Shown here: positions 20,518-30,306 of the stretch, piece by piece | Layout of the letters: each line of letters starts with the position of its first letter | How positions within the stretch are numbered: the stretch's first letter is position 1 | Source of the DNA: Leptospira neocaledonica | Lineage (GTDB): Bacteria > Spirochaetota > Leptospiria > Leptospirales > Leptospiraceae | Direction: 5' to 3' | Assembly (NCBI RefSeq): GCF_002812205.1 | Contig: NZ_NPEA01000006.1 | Coordinates: 1 to 64,000, forward strand | DNA length: 64,000 bases | Notes under the pieces: model-generated | What the model saw: only the letters and a program-made list of their open reading frames with translations | What the model was told of the DNA's origin: nothing | The model's database searches: none | Position numbers and translations under genes: made by a program

Positions 20518-23500
20518 TAACTTTATCCCAAGCACCCTATCAATTTCATTTCCATCCTTTGTAATCGTATGACTATATAATAAATTTAGAATCGAATATT
20601 TACTATATTTAGTCTTAGTTTCGTATTCCCAATCCCAAAGAAGGCCACCCATTCCAGGAACCGCCAAAATTCCCATAGCATGTAAACCATTCATATTATT
20701 TCCATATTGTTTATAGTAGAATAACCCGGGGCCTACAAGCATCAGGTCTTCCTCTTTGGAAATTTTTTGATTTCGATAATATAATAATCCTAGACCGAGC
20801 ATATCGAATCTTCCGTCTTTTTCGGAAGAAAAATATCCTAATACCGGAGGAATTAAAGAAGCAGTGCCTGCAGCATCTGAATGATAATAGTAGATCGGAA
20901 GGAAATTTGCCAGAGTCTCGCCTGGAACAGATTTCCAACGCAGCCATAAGAAATTCGTATCGGAATAATCAGGACGCCTTTCCAGTCCAGCGAGTAGTCC
21001 ACCAAAAACCGCGATCCTGGTTCTTTGCTCTTCCAATTCTGTATGGATCAAACCTAAGAATAGATTCAGATTCCTTCTTTTATAAGCGGATTCGTAATAC
21101 GTATCAAAAATTCCAGCAAAACCCCAGCGTGATAAATCCTTATCTTTATAAGCATACCCCCCTAAGAAAAACCATAATCTAGTATCATTCTCTTTCCAAG
21201 TAAAGGCAAGCGGTGCCAAACCATATACAGTACGATACGAATTATTGAAATAAAAAGCCGGGCCTATTACCAATCTTTCTAAACCTGAATTTCCGGATTT
21301 ATAATCCGTAATTAATAAAAAGTTTAAGTGTTTTTCCTTTTTGAACGGATCGTTCTCCGATTCGAATCTATATATCGGAAAAAGATAAGACTTAAAATAC
21401 GAACTAGTCGTTTCTTCCTTTTTGATATCCTTAACCGTATGTAATGTATTCGAAAAAAGGAAGAATGCCGTAAAATCTCTCCATTGATCCACAACCTTAT
21501 CGGTGCTACCTTCTTTGAGAGAAATGGATTCATATTTGGAATAATCGATCAATTTCAGAAAGGTCACATCCCTTTTGAAATATTCTCGGTTTTCCGAATT
21601 CTGTTTTTCTGAATTGGTGTATAAAAGCGGGATCGGTAAAAAATAAAAAGAAGAACTTGATTCTAATGTTTTACTTCCCGACGAAGAAAAAATCCCGAAC
21701 GGATTCGCATTGAAAGAGTTCCAATTTCCATCTTGGAATTCCGATCTATCCGAATAATATAAAAGTCCCCAGGTAACTCTTTCTTTATAAACGTTAGGTA
21801 CATTTTTCTCTTTGTTAGAGTAAAAAGGATAAATTGCGAAAGAAGTCTCCTGATCAGAACCCGATCCGCTCAAAAGCCCTAATACATTCCATCCGGAGAG
21901 ATTTCCTTTTTTATAACCGTGATATAGGATAGGTATGGTCGTATAATATTCGTTAATCTTCTCTCCCTCTTTTTCGGAACCTGAAAAATAAAAAGGAAAT
22001 ATATGGAATGAGCTATAAATTTTCCCTCCATTTTTCTCCGCTGAAGAAGAAACGAGACCTAAAAAATTACCCTTCGAAACAGATGGAGAAGATTCGCTAT
22101 AATATCCTAATACAAAAAGTGTAGATTCCGTAGAACTTCGCTTAGAGTAGATCGTCGGAAAAAACAAAAAGTCCACTTTAGTAGCTTGTTCCGATGTTTC
22201 CGAAGCCCTCTTCGATCTAGAATAATAATAAAATGGAGTAAGAAGAGAAGAGAATTCTTCTCCATTCAATTCCTTCTTACTAGAATAAGCAGATAATAAA
22301 GTATAAAACTTAGATTCGTAAGATTCTCCAGACAAGGTTTGCACCTTAGATCCATAAGTCCAATAAATCGGTAGCAAGAGGCTATAAGACTTTTCTACGA
22401 ACAAATCTTGGTTTTGACTGGAATCGGAACCGGAATGGAACAAAGGCAGAAGTAATGAATGAAAGGACCTAGTTGTAGTTCCACCTTCGACAATTCGTTT
22501 TCTATAATACAATGGGGAAATTGTCCTAGAAAAATCTTTGGACTGATCATGAGCAACTAAAGGAAAAATCCTAAATCCCCAAGCATCCGGCGAAAAATAT
22601 AACCGAGTAATTGGCCATAAGACTGAATAGTCTCTTACTTCTCCCTGCTTTCCTCTTAAAAAACCGAAAAGTAAATAAGCCTCTTGGAAATCTGGCCCTT
22701 TATCCTGGCGTGCGTATAAAGGTAAAACAACTCCTGCAGCCAAATAAGACTCATCCCCTATCTTACTCGAGAAATAAAATGGTGCGAGCATATTAACCTT
22801 ATCCGAATTCTTTTCGGACCAGGAATACCAAGCAAGCGGAAGAAGACGGATATGCTTTCTGTCATCTCCTTGCTCATAACTGAAAATCCCAAATAAGGCA
22901 CTCACTCCCCAGAAGGAACGAACTTTTTCCCTAGTTAATCTATTATATTTGTTTAAACCTTCACCCTCTTCCTTCTTTTCGACAGAGGCATCTCTTTTAA
23001 TCGCCTCGACCGGGATCTCTCCAGTTGGATGTTTAGATTTCCAAAATTCCAAAGTTCCCTTAGAAATAGACGATCTTGTGGAAACACTAAATAGATTATA
23101 GAACAGAGAAACATCCGTATCTAAATAATAATCCTTTTCCGTAGATCCTCCCCCCGCTGCAAAATTTCCGAGAGTCTGGGAAGAAGAATAGGCAAGCACA
23201 AGCTCTAATGTTTTATCAGCTTCTTCGTATTTTAAGTAAAAAGGAAGTATGATATTCCCTTTGCTACGAGGATTGTCCCAATTCCAATAGAGTGGGAACC
23301 AAGTAGAGAATTCCTCCTTACGGACCTTATCCACATTCGAAAACCATAATAGAGGCCAGACCCAAGTATTGTCCTTTTCGGGAGACCGGTTCCAATAATG
23401 TAAGATTCCAAAATGAGTATAATGTTTCTCGTCATATCCTAGACGAAAGAAGAAAGGAATCAGGAGCCTGAAGCTATCTCTTTTATAAAAATAGAGTGGG

Positions 23501-25482
23501 AAAGCATAACTGTATTTTGTATCTCCGGCCTTATCAAAACCTCTACCCGCCAAACCGAGCACATTCCAATAGGAATATTCATTTGTAGTATTGGAGAAAT
23601 AGATCGGATAAACTCTTCTTCTGGATTCCTGGTCGGTATCATATTTTTCATACAACGTAACCAGTGAATATTTTTCAATTTTGGTCTTATATTCTATAGA
23701 ATAAGAAAGTGGAGTTATAAGTTCTTTATATTCGGAAGTATCGTTCCATTGGAAAATCGGAAGAAGTGTATAACTTTCAGACTTATTATTTTGCCAGTTA
23801 TCTCTATAAAAATACCAGAAAGGAAATACGATCAACCTTTCAAATCTATCACCAGCTTCGTTTTTCCTGGAATAAAATGGACCTACCCAAGTCCGATCTT
23901 TATCCCAATACGTAAACATCGGAATGATCCAGGTGTATTCCTTTCCAGGCTGATTTCCTTTTGCCCATATCGGTAAAAAATGAAAATGCTCACCCGATTT
24001 ATAAAACCAAAGTGGAAAGAAAAAGGCCCTCTTAAAATCTCCGTTATTATCCCAAGAAAGATACGTATTGATCAAATAATTTTGAGAAGCGACCTTTTCT
24101 TTATTTCTGTAATATAAAAACCAAGGAAGTAAGGTAGTTGTTTCGGAGGAATCGGAAGAATAATAAGAAATCGGAGTGATTACTTTAGATTCATTCGGCT
24201 TAAACGAATGATAATACAGAGGGAAAAACAAAAACTTAGAGTTCCCCTGCCAATCATTAGAATAATAAGAATTTAATGCATAAAAATTAAATTCGGTCGC
24301 AGTACGTTTATGATAAAAGGGGACCGGAAATAAACCAAATTTTTCGGTTCCATTATCAAAATAAGCGGGCAATACATATAAATAATCGTTTTTCTTATGA
24401 AACCAGAAAGGAAATAAATAAGAACGGTCATATTCCTCCTTTTCGTTGGAGCTCCAACCGCTAATTAGTATTACATTTGTTTCTGCTCCGCTACCCTTCA
24501 TCCAATTACGATGAAATACGATCGGGATAGTTGCATTATAATTCTGTAATTCTCCATTAGAATATTTTCGATTCAGGAATAAGAGCAGATAATAGGAGAA
24601 TTTATCTTCTTCCTTCCCTCCTCCCCCAACCATCGGATTTTCCTTCCAAGTTTGTCCGAAAAGTGGAGTGAAAAATGCACCTTCTTCTCCTCCATCCCAA
24701 GAATTATAAGAGAATAAAGGAAAGATCGTAAAATGGAAATTTTCTTTATTTGAGTAACTATTGTATTCAGTATTATAGAAAAAAATCGGGAAAAAGCTAA
24801 AATGAAATTTTCTTTTACCGAAACCCCAATACACTAAAGGTAAAACGGATCCATAATTGGACTCCCGATCTTCACCCCAATGAAAAATGAGAAAATGGTT
24901 CCAGTTATCATTAAGATTACGATTCCGAAAATATAAGAAAGGAACTGCAAAATAAAATGATTCTTCTTTACCACTTTCAATTGTTTTACTTCTACCGAAC
25001 AATGGAAGAAATGAAGGAAAGGATAACCAACTCTCGGAAAATTTTTCTCCTCTTGATTCATACGAATTATAGTGGAATAAGGAAATATTAACTCCCGAAT
25101 CCGACTGAGATTCCTGGACACGTTGAGCATAATAAAAAGGGAAAAAATAAGAACGATAGGACTGGTTTTCTTTTGCGGAAAGATGATCGAATAAGGGGAA
25201 AAAACTGGTCTGCTTAAATTTAGGATAATCCGTATATGTATAAAGAATCAGAAAATTCAAAGAATAATGAGGCCCCCAATTCTCTATACTTGCAAAAGGA
25301 GGAAGCCTGAAGGAATATTTATCTTCTTTATCACTTCCTAATATAGGTTTTTTTTCAGAAGTAAGAGTATCGAAATAATCAGATGCACCGATCTCGGAAG
25401 AAAAACAAATCAGAAGAATCGGGAAAAATAGGATAATACATCCGACTTTAGTAGAAAAAAATTTCAGAAAATTCTTAATCAT
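20515..25482 (-). CDS. Giant aromatic-repeat envelope protein of unknown function
   Basis: A 1655-residue protein. Residues 1-33 look like a signal peptide (basic start, CIILFFPILLICF core, cleavage near EIGAS). The rest is built from several dozen degenerate units of about 20-35 residues, each centred on a pattern such as FFPLYYH, LLPLFWY, FFPIFFY or VTPISYY, followed by a short polar turn rich in Asp, Asn, Ser and Lys. Aromatic content is very high and cysteine almost absent, suggesting repeated beta hairpins forming a very large barrel or solenoid at the envelope. I associate it with a Leptospira-specific family (LA_1737-like), but cannot verify this here. Its ATG overlaps the DUF167 gene by 8 bases. 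Confidence 0.8.
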   Translation of the reverse strand: MIKNFLKFFSTKVGCIILFFPILLICFSSEIGASDYFDTLTSEKKPILGSDKEDKYSFRLPPFASIENWGPHYSLNFLILYTYTDYPKFKQTSFFPLFDHLSAKENQSYRSYFFPFYYAQRVQESQSDSGVNISLFHYNSYESRGEKFSESWLSFPSFLPLFGRSKTIESGKEESFYFAVPFLYFRNRNLNDNWNHFLIFHWGEDRESNYGSVLPLVYWGFGKRKFHFSFFPIFFYNTEYNSYSNKENFHFTIFPLFSYNSWDGGEEGAFFTPLFGQTWKENPMVGGGGKEEDKFSYYLLLFLNRKYSNGELQNYNATIPIVFHRNWMKGSGAETNVILISGWSSNEKEEYDRSYLFPFWFHKKNDYLYVLPAYFDNGTEKFGLFPVPFYHKRTATEFNFYALNSYYSNDWQGNSKFLFFPLYYHSFKPNESKVITPISYYSSDSSETTTLLPWFLYYRNKEKVASQNYLINTYLSWDNNGDFKRAFFFPLWFYKSGEHFHFLPIWAKGNQPGKEYTWIIPMFTYWDKDRTWVGPFYSRKNEAGDRFERLIVFPFWYFYRDNWQNNKSESYTLLPIFQWNDTSEYKELITPLSYSIEYKTKIEKYSLVTLYEKYDTDQESRRRVYPIYFSNTTNEYSYWNVLGLAGRGFDKAGDTKYSYAFPLYFYKRDSFRLLIPFFFRLGYDEKHYTHFGILHYWNRSPEKDNTWVWPLLWFSNVDKVRKEEFSTWFPLYWNWDNPRSKGNIILPFYLKYEEADKTLELVLAYSSSQTLGNFAAGGGSTEKDYYLDTDVSLFYNLFSVSTRSSISKGTLEFWKSKHPTGEIPVEAIKRDASVEKKEEGEGLNKYNRLTREKVRSFWGVSALFGIFSYEQGDDRKHIRLLPLAWYSWSEKNSDKVNMLAPFYFSSKIGDESYLAAGVVLPLYARQDKGPDFQEAYLLFGFLRGKQGEVRDYSVLWPITRLYFSPDAWGFRIFPLVAHDQSKDFSRTISPLYYRKRIVEGGTTTRSFHSLLLPLFHSGSDSSQNQDLFVEKSYSLLLPIYWTYGSKVQTLSGESYESKFYTLLSAYSSKKELNGEEFSSLLTPFYYYSRSKRASETSEQATKVDFLFFPTIYSKRSSTESTLFVLGYYSESSPSVSKGNFLGLVSSSAEKNGGKIYSSFHIFPFYFSGSEKEGEKINEYYTTIPILYHGYKKGNLSGWNVLGLLSGSGSDQETSFAIYPFYSNKEKNVPNVYKERVTWGLLYYSDRSEFQDGNWNSFNANPFGIFSSSGSKTLESSSSFYFLPIPLLYTNSEKQNSENREYFKRDVTFLKLIDYSKYESISLKEGSTDKVVDQWRDFTAFFLFSNTLHTVKDIKKEETTSSYFKSYLFPIYRFESENDPFKKEKHLNFLLITDYKSGNSGLERLVIGPAFYFNNSYRTVYGLAPLAFTWKENDTRLWFFLGGYAYKDKDLSRWGFAGIFDTYYESAYKRRNLNLFLGLIHTELEEQRTRIAVFGGLLAGLERRPDYSDTNFLWLRWKSVPGETLANFLPIYYYHSDAAGTASLIPPVLGYFSSEKDGRFDMLGLGLLYYRNQKISKEEDLMLVGPGLFYYKQYGNNMNGLHAMGILAVPGMGGLLWDWEYETKTKYSKYSILNLLYSHTITKDGNEIDRVLGIKL

Positions 25483-25696
25483 AAACTTCCAGAAGTTTTA
25501 ACTTACTCTTTTCTCCCCTGAGAATTTTTACCTTAGAAGGAGCTATTCCTAATTCTTCCGCAATCGCCCGGACCACGGCATCATTGGCCTTACCTTCGGT
25601 GGCTGGTTCTTTTACCGCAACGGTCCAAATACCGTCTTCCCCTTTGGTCACGGAGGGTTTTTTAGAATTCGGTTTTACTCGGACCTGAATTTTCAC
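25475..25696 (-). CDS. DUF167 (YggU-type) protein
   Basis: A small protein of about 73 residues with the DUF167 pattern: VRVKPNSKKPSVT, WTVAVKEPATEGKANDAVV and LGIAPSKVKILRGEKSKLK. It is a compact alpha/beta domain of unknown biochemical role, often next to cell-envelope or proline-metabolism genes. I prefer the GTG at 25696, which has GGAAG seven bases upstream; a TTG at 25714 would add six residues without a ribosome site. It sits between murJ and the giant repeat gene in one tight run, overlapping the latter. Confidence 0.88.
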   Translation of the reverse strand: MKIQVRVKPNSKKPSVTKGEDGIWTVAVKEPATEGKANDAVVRAIAEELGIAPSKVKILRGEKSKLKLLEVYD

Positions 25697-25716
25697 CGCG
25701 GATCTTCCGGGCAAAA

Positions 25717-27306
25717 TTACTTTTTACGAAATAATTTTCCAGCTATTAACCTTATCTCTTCCAGTCCCAAAATCAGACTCATTAGGAAAAAAATTACCAT
25801 CCCCGGCACGACAGCTGCGCATAAAGAGATCCTGGAAGAATTCGCATAACTCAGGCCTTTTTCGGAGAGAAAACCTAAGGCACGAAGATGGACAATCTCC
25901 TTATAGAAGAATAAAAATGCAGCCATGGCTAAAAGAGGCAGGACCAATTTTGCGATTTTAGAAAGAAAACCTTCCCAGGGAAAAGAAACGTCATGCTTTT
26001 TCAAATTATTCGAAAGTAAAGTCCAGGTAACGACAGTAGAAACTGCAGAAGACAATGCGATTGCGGAATGTTTTAGAAAAAAGATCAGAGAAAAGTTCAA
26101 TGTTAGGTTTAAAACAAAAGTGAATGCTTGGACCCTTAAAGGAGTTTTAGTATCTTGGAAAGCATAATAAGTAGAAATCAAAACCTTATTCATGCTATAG
26201 AACGGAACAGCTAACGAATAAAATATTAAAGGTAAGATTGTAGTTTCCGTAGCGAGATGATCCCATCTTCCTCCATAATAAATGGAATCCAGGATTGGTC
26301 CGGCCAAGATACCTATCCCGAGAGCGGCAGGTGCAGTTAAAAATCCTGCAAAACCTAAAACTCCCAACATTTCCTTCGGAACCTCGGAATGTTTATTTTG
26401 TTTTAAGGAAGAAAGTAAAGCAGGTAGAGTTGTGGTTGCAAGTGCCACACCTATGATCCCGGTGGGAAGTTGCACCAATCTCTGCGCATAATCTAAACTA
26501 ACAACTGCACCTAAGCCGGGATTTGTATTCTGTACATAGTTTGCTAAAAATATATCCACCAAAAGTCCAAGTTGGTAAAAACCTCCACCGACAGCCGCAG
26601 GTAACATCAGTTTGAATATTTTCGAAATAGCAGGATGTTTATAATTGAAGGAGAAGATCGGGCCTTCTCCATTTTTAGAAACATACCAAGCCTGAACAGC
26701 CAACTGTATGATCCCTCCTCCTACGATTGCAAAACATAAAACCCTGACCTTAGTTAAAAGTTCCCAATCTACAAAGGGGAAAATTCCTAAAAAAACAGTG
26801 AGGTAACTTAAGTTCAGAATGATAGGAGAAAGAGAAGGAACAAAAAATCGATTCTTAACGTTGGAGATCGCCATATAAATCGAAGATAAACTTGCGGTAA
26901 CAATTAAGAAAAAAAGAATATAGGTAAGTTCTACTACAAGCCCTGAATATTCGGGAGTCCCGCCTACAAGTATCGGAAGAGCAAAGGGCGAAAACGTAAA
27001 TACGATTACTACAAAACTTAAAAGGATTACAAAAAGAAAACTTAATACAGCACCGCTCATTTTTCGAGCGGCGATAACCCCTTCCTTCTCCGCATCCGAG
27101 TATAATGGCATGAAGGATTGGGAAAGAGTTCCTTCCGCCAATAAATTGCGAAACATATTCGGCAATCTATAAGCGACTGAAAATGCAGAGGCCACTGTGC
27201 CTGTCCCGAAAGACACGGCCATAAAATGGTCTCGGAACACTCCTAAAATTCTGGAAACGAGGGTGTAAAAAGAAAGAGCGAAACTTCTTCTGGCAGCTTG
27301 GGACAA
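25717..27306 (-). CDS. murJ: Lipid II flippase MurJ
   Basis: A 529-residue integral membrane protein of the MOP superfamily that flips the peptidoglycan precursor lipid II across the inner membrane. The N-terminus SFYTLVSRILGVFRDHFMAVSFG and the segment AYRLPNMFRNLLAEGTLSQSFMPLY are highly characteristic of MurJ/MviN. About 14 hydrophobic segments follow, and YAQRLVQLPTGIIGVALATTTLP near residue 280 is another family signature. It begins a minus-strand run with DUF167 and the giant envelope protein, and the STAS gene lies 38 bases upstream. Confidence 0.96.
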   Translation of the reverse strand: MSQAARRSFALSFYTLVSRILGVFRDHFMAVSFGTGTVASAFSVAYRLPNMFRNLLAEGTLSQSFMPLYSDAEKEGVIAARKMSGAVLSFLFVILLSFVVIVFTFSPFALPILVGGTPEYSGLVVELTYILFFLIVTASLSSIYMAISNVKNRFFVPSLSPIILNLSYLTVFLGIFPFVDWELLTKVRVLCFAIVGGGIIQLAVQAWYVSKNGEGPIFSFNYKHPAISKIFKLMLPAAVGGGFYQLGLLVDIFLANYVQNTNPGLGAVVSLDYAQRLVQLPTGIIGVALATTTLPALLSSLKQNKHSEVPKEMLGVLGFAGFLTAPAALGIGILAGPILDSIYYGGRWDHLATETTILPLIFYSLAVPFYSMNKVLISTYYAFQDTKTPLRVQAFTFVLNLTLNFSLIFFLKHSAIALSSAVSTVVTWTLLSNNLKKHDVSFPWEGFLSKIAKLVLPLLAMAAFLFFYKEIVHLRALGFLSEKGLSYANSSRISLCAAVVPGMVIFFLMSLILGLEEIRLIAGKLFRKK

Positions 27307-27343
27307 GAGATCCTACGTAGTCGGTGTTTCCGACGGATTGAAA

Positions 27344-28048
27344 CTAACCTAATAGTTTCTCCAAGTATCGAACTCCACCGGTGCGACTCACGTCAAACTG
27401 AATTCCGCAATTAGGACATTGGTGACGACCAAGAGTTTTAATCCTAAGTCTTGCCCTACATGACTCGCAGTATAAGACTCTTTCTTGGATGTTTCTCGCC
27501 TGCTCCAAAGAATGATCTAGATCTTTTCCAATCTTAGTCTTTTCTACTGGTTCTTGCCCTGGAATGGGAACAGTACTGATCTCAGGAACATAAACGTCCG
27601 ACTTAGTTAAAGAAGAAGAAGGACTAGAATAAAACTGAATCGGTTTAGTCTGCCTGAGAGAAGAAATACTTTCCGATTTTTCGGTTCTAGTCCTTCTATC
27701 CTCGATCTTCAAAGAAGAAAGCCAAACCTCAGCGTCTTTTTCGTTCCTGAAAAAGTTCGGACTCTTATTCAAACCGAATAATCCTAAAACTAATAAACCT
27801 TCTTCATTCCAATCGCTGAATGCAATATTACCGCCGAATTTTTCGAAGAAGTTTTTCAATTCCACAAGAGCGGAGATACCATCTTCTTCTATATATTCCA
27901 CAAAATGAGAATTGACGAGTACAAGTCTTTCCCCTTCTTCCCAGCGTGTTTTAATAAAACGCACGAGGTCGAATGCGGAATAGGAATCCAGAACCCCTTT
28001 CGGAGTCACCTTCAGTATATGTCCCAGTTTTGTAGTATGAATTTCCAA
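27344..28048 (-). CDS. STAS-domain protein with C-terminal zinc ribbon
   Basis: A 234-residue protein. Residues 1-110 match a STAS (anti-sigma antagonist) domain: IHTTKLGHILKVTPKGVLDS, LVLVNSHFVEYIEEDGISALVEL (position of the phosphorylatable Ser/Thr loop) and GGNIAFSDWN. A Ser/Pro-rich linker (about 120-190) leads to a zinc ribbon with CESC and CPNC pairs. This combination suggests a partner-switching regulator with an added metal-binding interaction module. The start is TTG, with AGGAT upstream. It follows a membrane sensor-like gene by six bases, so the two probably act together. Confidence 0.82.
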   Translation of the reverse strand: MEIHTTKLGHILKVTPKGVLDSYSAFDLVRFIKTRWEEGERLVLVNSHFVEYIEEDGISALVELKNFFEKFGGNIAFSDWNEEGLLVLGLFGLNKSPNFFRNEKDAEVWLSSLKIEDRRTRTEKSESISSLRQTKPIQFYSSPSSSLTKSDVYVPEISTVPIPGQEPVEKTKIGKDLDHSLEQARNIQERVLYCESCRARLRIKTLGRHQCPNCGIQFDVSRTGGVRYLEKLLG

Positions 28049-28054
28049 AAAAGT

Positions 28055-29035
28055 TTATCCTAGATAAATAGCGTCTATAATTTCCGCTTTCTCCCGATTG
28101 ACCGCTTGTGCAGGAGAAGAAGAAGCCACCGGAGGAACAGGAATACTTCTCTCTACGGGTGCCGGGTTTTGGCTTTGGTAAGAAGGAGAAGAAGAAGAAA
28201 CATTTTCTCTCCAACGGATCGGCCCTTGGGTTTGAGCAAAGTCGACCTTCTCCCATAAAGGAGGAGCAGATGGATGTTCTGCGATATACCTTCCGTCCTG
28301 AGTAAACGATGTACGAACACTCTTAATAAGTAAATGAGCAAATCCTAATACAAGAGCGCAGATAAGAGCGATGATCGTATTATTTTGCAAAGTCCACCAG
28401 AAAAGTTCGGTCTGGATTTTCACAAAATGTGCAAAGTTCCCTCTTTCATATTTCATATGGAGAGAAGCTACTCTTTCCAATTTTTCAGGATGATATACTG
28501 CCATGGAAAGAAGAACGCTTGGCTCGGAAATTTCAGGAAAATAAGGAGAAACAATCTGCATCAGTTTATCATTTTGGAAAGTATTCTTATCTCCTAAAAG
28601 GATTGGAGTTCCTATCTGCCATTTTCTCAAATGATGAGCCGCAGTATAATTGGTAGATAAAAACTTAGGTTCCGGTTTTCTTTTAACTCTTGGATCGGAC
28701 ACATAATCTTCGTTAGATGATGCAAGAACGACACCTGAATCATCTGTCATACTAATCTCTGAAATGATAAATCCTTCTTTATCTCCCGAAGTCACTTTTA
28801 CAAGTCTTGTGAATGCAAAATTCAGATCTTCCAATCTATCTTTGCTTAATTTTCCTTCGCTGGATTTAGAAATAGCACCGATTGTATCTCTGGCTCTTTG
28901 GTCCGAAAGATTTTTGATCTGCTCGAAAGAAGCAAGAGAGGATTCCAAAAAGGACCATGCAGAGGCTCCGGCGGCGATCCCTTCACAAACCAAAAGTGCT
29001 AAAATAAAAAATAGAATATGTTTAAAAATTTGCAC
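28055..29035 (-). CDS. Membrane protein with extracytoplasmic sensor-like domain
   Basis: A 326-residue protein with two membrane segments (about residues 5-28 and 218-240) around a domain of roughly 190 residues outside the cytoplasm. That region contains SEISMTDDSGVVLASSNEDYV, which looks like a Cache-type ligand domain. The cytoplasmic tail is Ser/Pro-rich and ends in AEIIDAIYLG, with no kinase or HAMP domain visible. It starts with GTG after a good GAGAGG site. The STAS/zinc-ribbon gene is six bases downstream, so I infer that this protein passes an envelope signal to that regulator. The Cache assignment is tentative. Confidence 0.72.
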   Translation of the reverse strand: MQIFKHILFFILALLVCEGIAAGASAWSFLESSLASFEQIKNLSDQRARDTIGAISKSSEGKLSKDRLEDLNFAFTRLVKVTSGDKEGFIISEISMTDDSGVVLASSNEDYVSDPRVKRKPEPKFLSTNYTAAHHLRKWQIGTPILLGDKNTFQNDKLMQIVSPYFPEISEPSVLLSMAVYHPEKLERVASLHMKYERGNFAHFVKIQTELFWWTLQNNTIIALICALVLGFAHLLIKSVRTSFTQDGRYIAEHPSAPPLWEKVDFAQTQGPIRWRENVSSSSPSYQSQNPAPVERSIPVPPVASSSPAQAVNREKAEIIDAIYLG

Positions 29036-29100
29036 CTGAGAACCTCTCTTCTTTTAAAAATCGGCCGATTTCGGCTTTTTTCTAAAGAATAAAAATCCTT

Positions 29101-29790
29101 TTAGGCGCGGATTCTCTCTTTTACGGACTTTAAATTTTCTAGAAATCTGGACTGAAAAGCCAGGATCCATTCCTTCTTCTTATCTTCTCCGCTTGGAAGT
29201 CCCAGTTGGGAGACCGAAATCATAGATTTCCAGTCCTGTCCGCAAGGATGGATACATTGGAAGGCGGAAAAATCATTAGAAACATTGAGGGCAATCCCGT
29301 AGCTCGTGAACCAGGACTTGAACAAAACTCCCATAGAAAGAATTTTGCGATTGGGAGAACTAGAAAGATACAGCCCGGGAGCGTTCGGATTTTTTACCAG
29401 ATCCAGACCCCAAACTTCCTTCGTGGAATAAATTGCAGATTCCAGGACCTGATCCAGAAATTCCGAGATGGAAATTTCTCTTTTTTTTAAGTCCAAATGT
29501 ACATAGGTAACGATCTGTCCGGGTTCGTGAGCGGTATAATCCCCGCCTCTTTTTATGTATTGGAGAGAGATCCCGTGTTCGGAAAGGAAGTCCTCATTTC
29601 GGAGAAGATTGTCGATATTATAATTGATCCCACCGGTTATCGTAAGAGGGTGTTCCAAAAATAGAATCGATTCCCTTCGATTTTCCCGGGACTTCTCCTG
29701 GAAGCGGACGTAATCTTCGTACGGAAGGGGATTTTTCAGGGAAAAAGCCTGCACACTCGTATTATTTATGGAAAAGCTGCTCGAAGTCAT
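29101..29790 (-). CDS. lipB: Octanoyltransferase LipB
   Basis: A 229-residue enzyme that moves octanoate from acyl carrier protein to lipoyl domains of 2-oxoacid dehydrogenases. Family motifs are complete: RGGDYTAHEPGQIVTYVHLDL, the catalytic lysine in RKILSMGV, and the catalytic cysteine in IHPCGQDW. I use the ATG at 29790; a TTG nine codons upstream is possible. AAAGGAG directly abuts the ATG, which is closer than normal and leaves the start somewhat open. Its 5' end overlaps the start of the opposite-strand gene at 29768 by 23 bases, so the two promoters lie inside each other's coding region. Confidence 0.95.
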   Translation of the reverse strand: MTSSSFSINNTSVQAFSLKNPLPYEDYVRFQEKSRENRRESILFLEHPLTITGGINYNIDNLLRNEDFLSEHGISLQYIKRGGDYTAHEPGQIVTYVHLDLKKREISISEFLDQVLESAIYSTKEVWGLDLVKNPNAPGLYLSSSPNRKILSMGVLFKSWFTSYGIALNVSNDFSAFQCIHPCGQDWKSMISVSQLGLPSGEDKKKEWILAFQSRFLENLKSVKERIRA

Positions 29791-30301
29791 CTCCTTTATA
29801 CTCCAAAGATCTCCCAAAGGAAGAAACCGTCAGGAACTTGCAAAATTGGTTTATCTTTCCGATGGAGTATTCTTCCAAAAATACGCCAAAGTAATTACGG
29901 AGCAAAAGTACATCCATCTGGAAGATTCTCCGTATCCGATGGAATTGAATCAGGCACTTCTCCACCTGAAAGAAAATCGTCTAATAGATGTGACCCCGAA
30001 ATTGACCGAGACCGGGATCTCGGGTTATTTATTAACCTGGGTTGGAACCGAGCATGAGGACGAGATAGACCTGAACCGCCAGGAGAAAAGAATACTTCGC
30101 AAGGTTCTGGAAAATTTCAAAGGAAGTGTTTACGACGAAAATAGAGTGTATCCGAATTTATACGAAAATTACGTGATCACTCCCCTTTTCTCGGAAATAA
30201 AGTTTAGCAAAGAAACTATTAACACTAAAATCCATTTCTTTAAGAGAAAAACGCTTTTGAATATCTCGGGCAAAATATTTAAGGTACTTTTTAGCGAGTA
30301 A
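29768..30301 (+). CDS. SocA/Panacea-like (DUF4065-type) protein
   Basis: A 177-residue protein. Residues 1-80 resemble the Panacea/SocA domain: a helical start (KLLEVISFILQRSP), then LAKLVYLSDGVFFQKYAKVIT, typical of the L-x-K-L-x-Y-L-x-D core, a short turn with SPYPMELNQALLHL, and LIDV. In other bacteria the domain occurs in antitoxins and proteolysis adaptors. No toxin gene is adjacent: panD follows within 5 bases on the same strand and lipB is divergent with overlapping starts, so this is probably a chromosomal regulator rather than a classical toxin-antitoxin pair. The family call is from pattern only. Confidence 0.62.
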   Translation: MEKLLEVISFILQRSPKGRNRQELAKLVYLSDGVFFQKYAKVITEQKYIHLEDSPYPMELNQALLHLKENRLIDVTPKLTETGISGYLLTWVGTEHEDEIDLNRQEKRILRKVLENFKGSVYDENRVYPNLYENYVITPLFSEIKFSKETINTKIHFFKRKTLLNISGKIFKVLFSE

Positions 30302-30306
30302 ACCGA

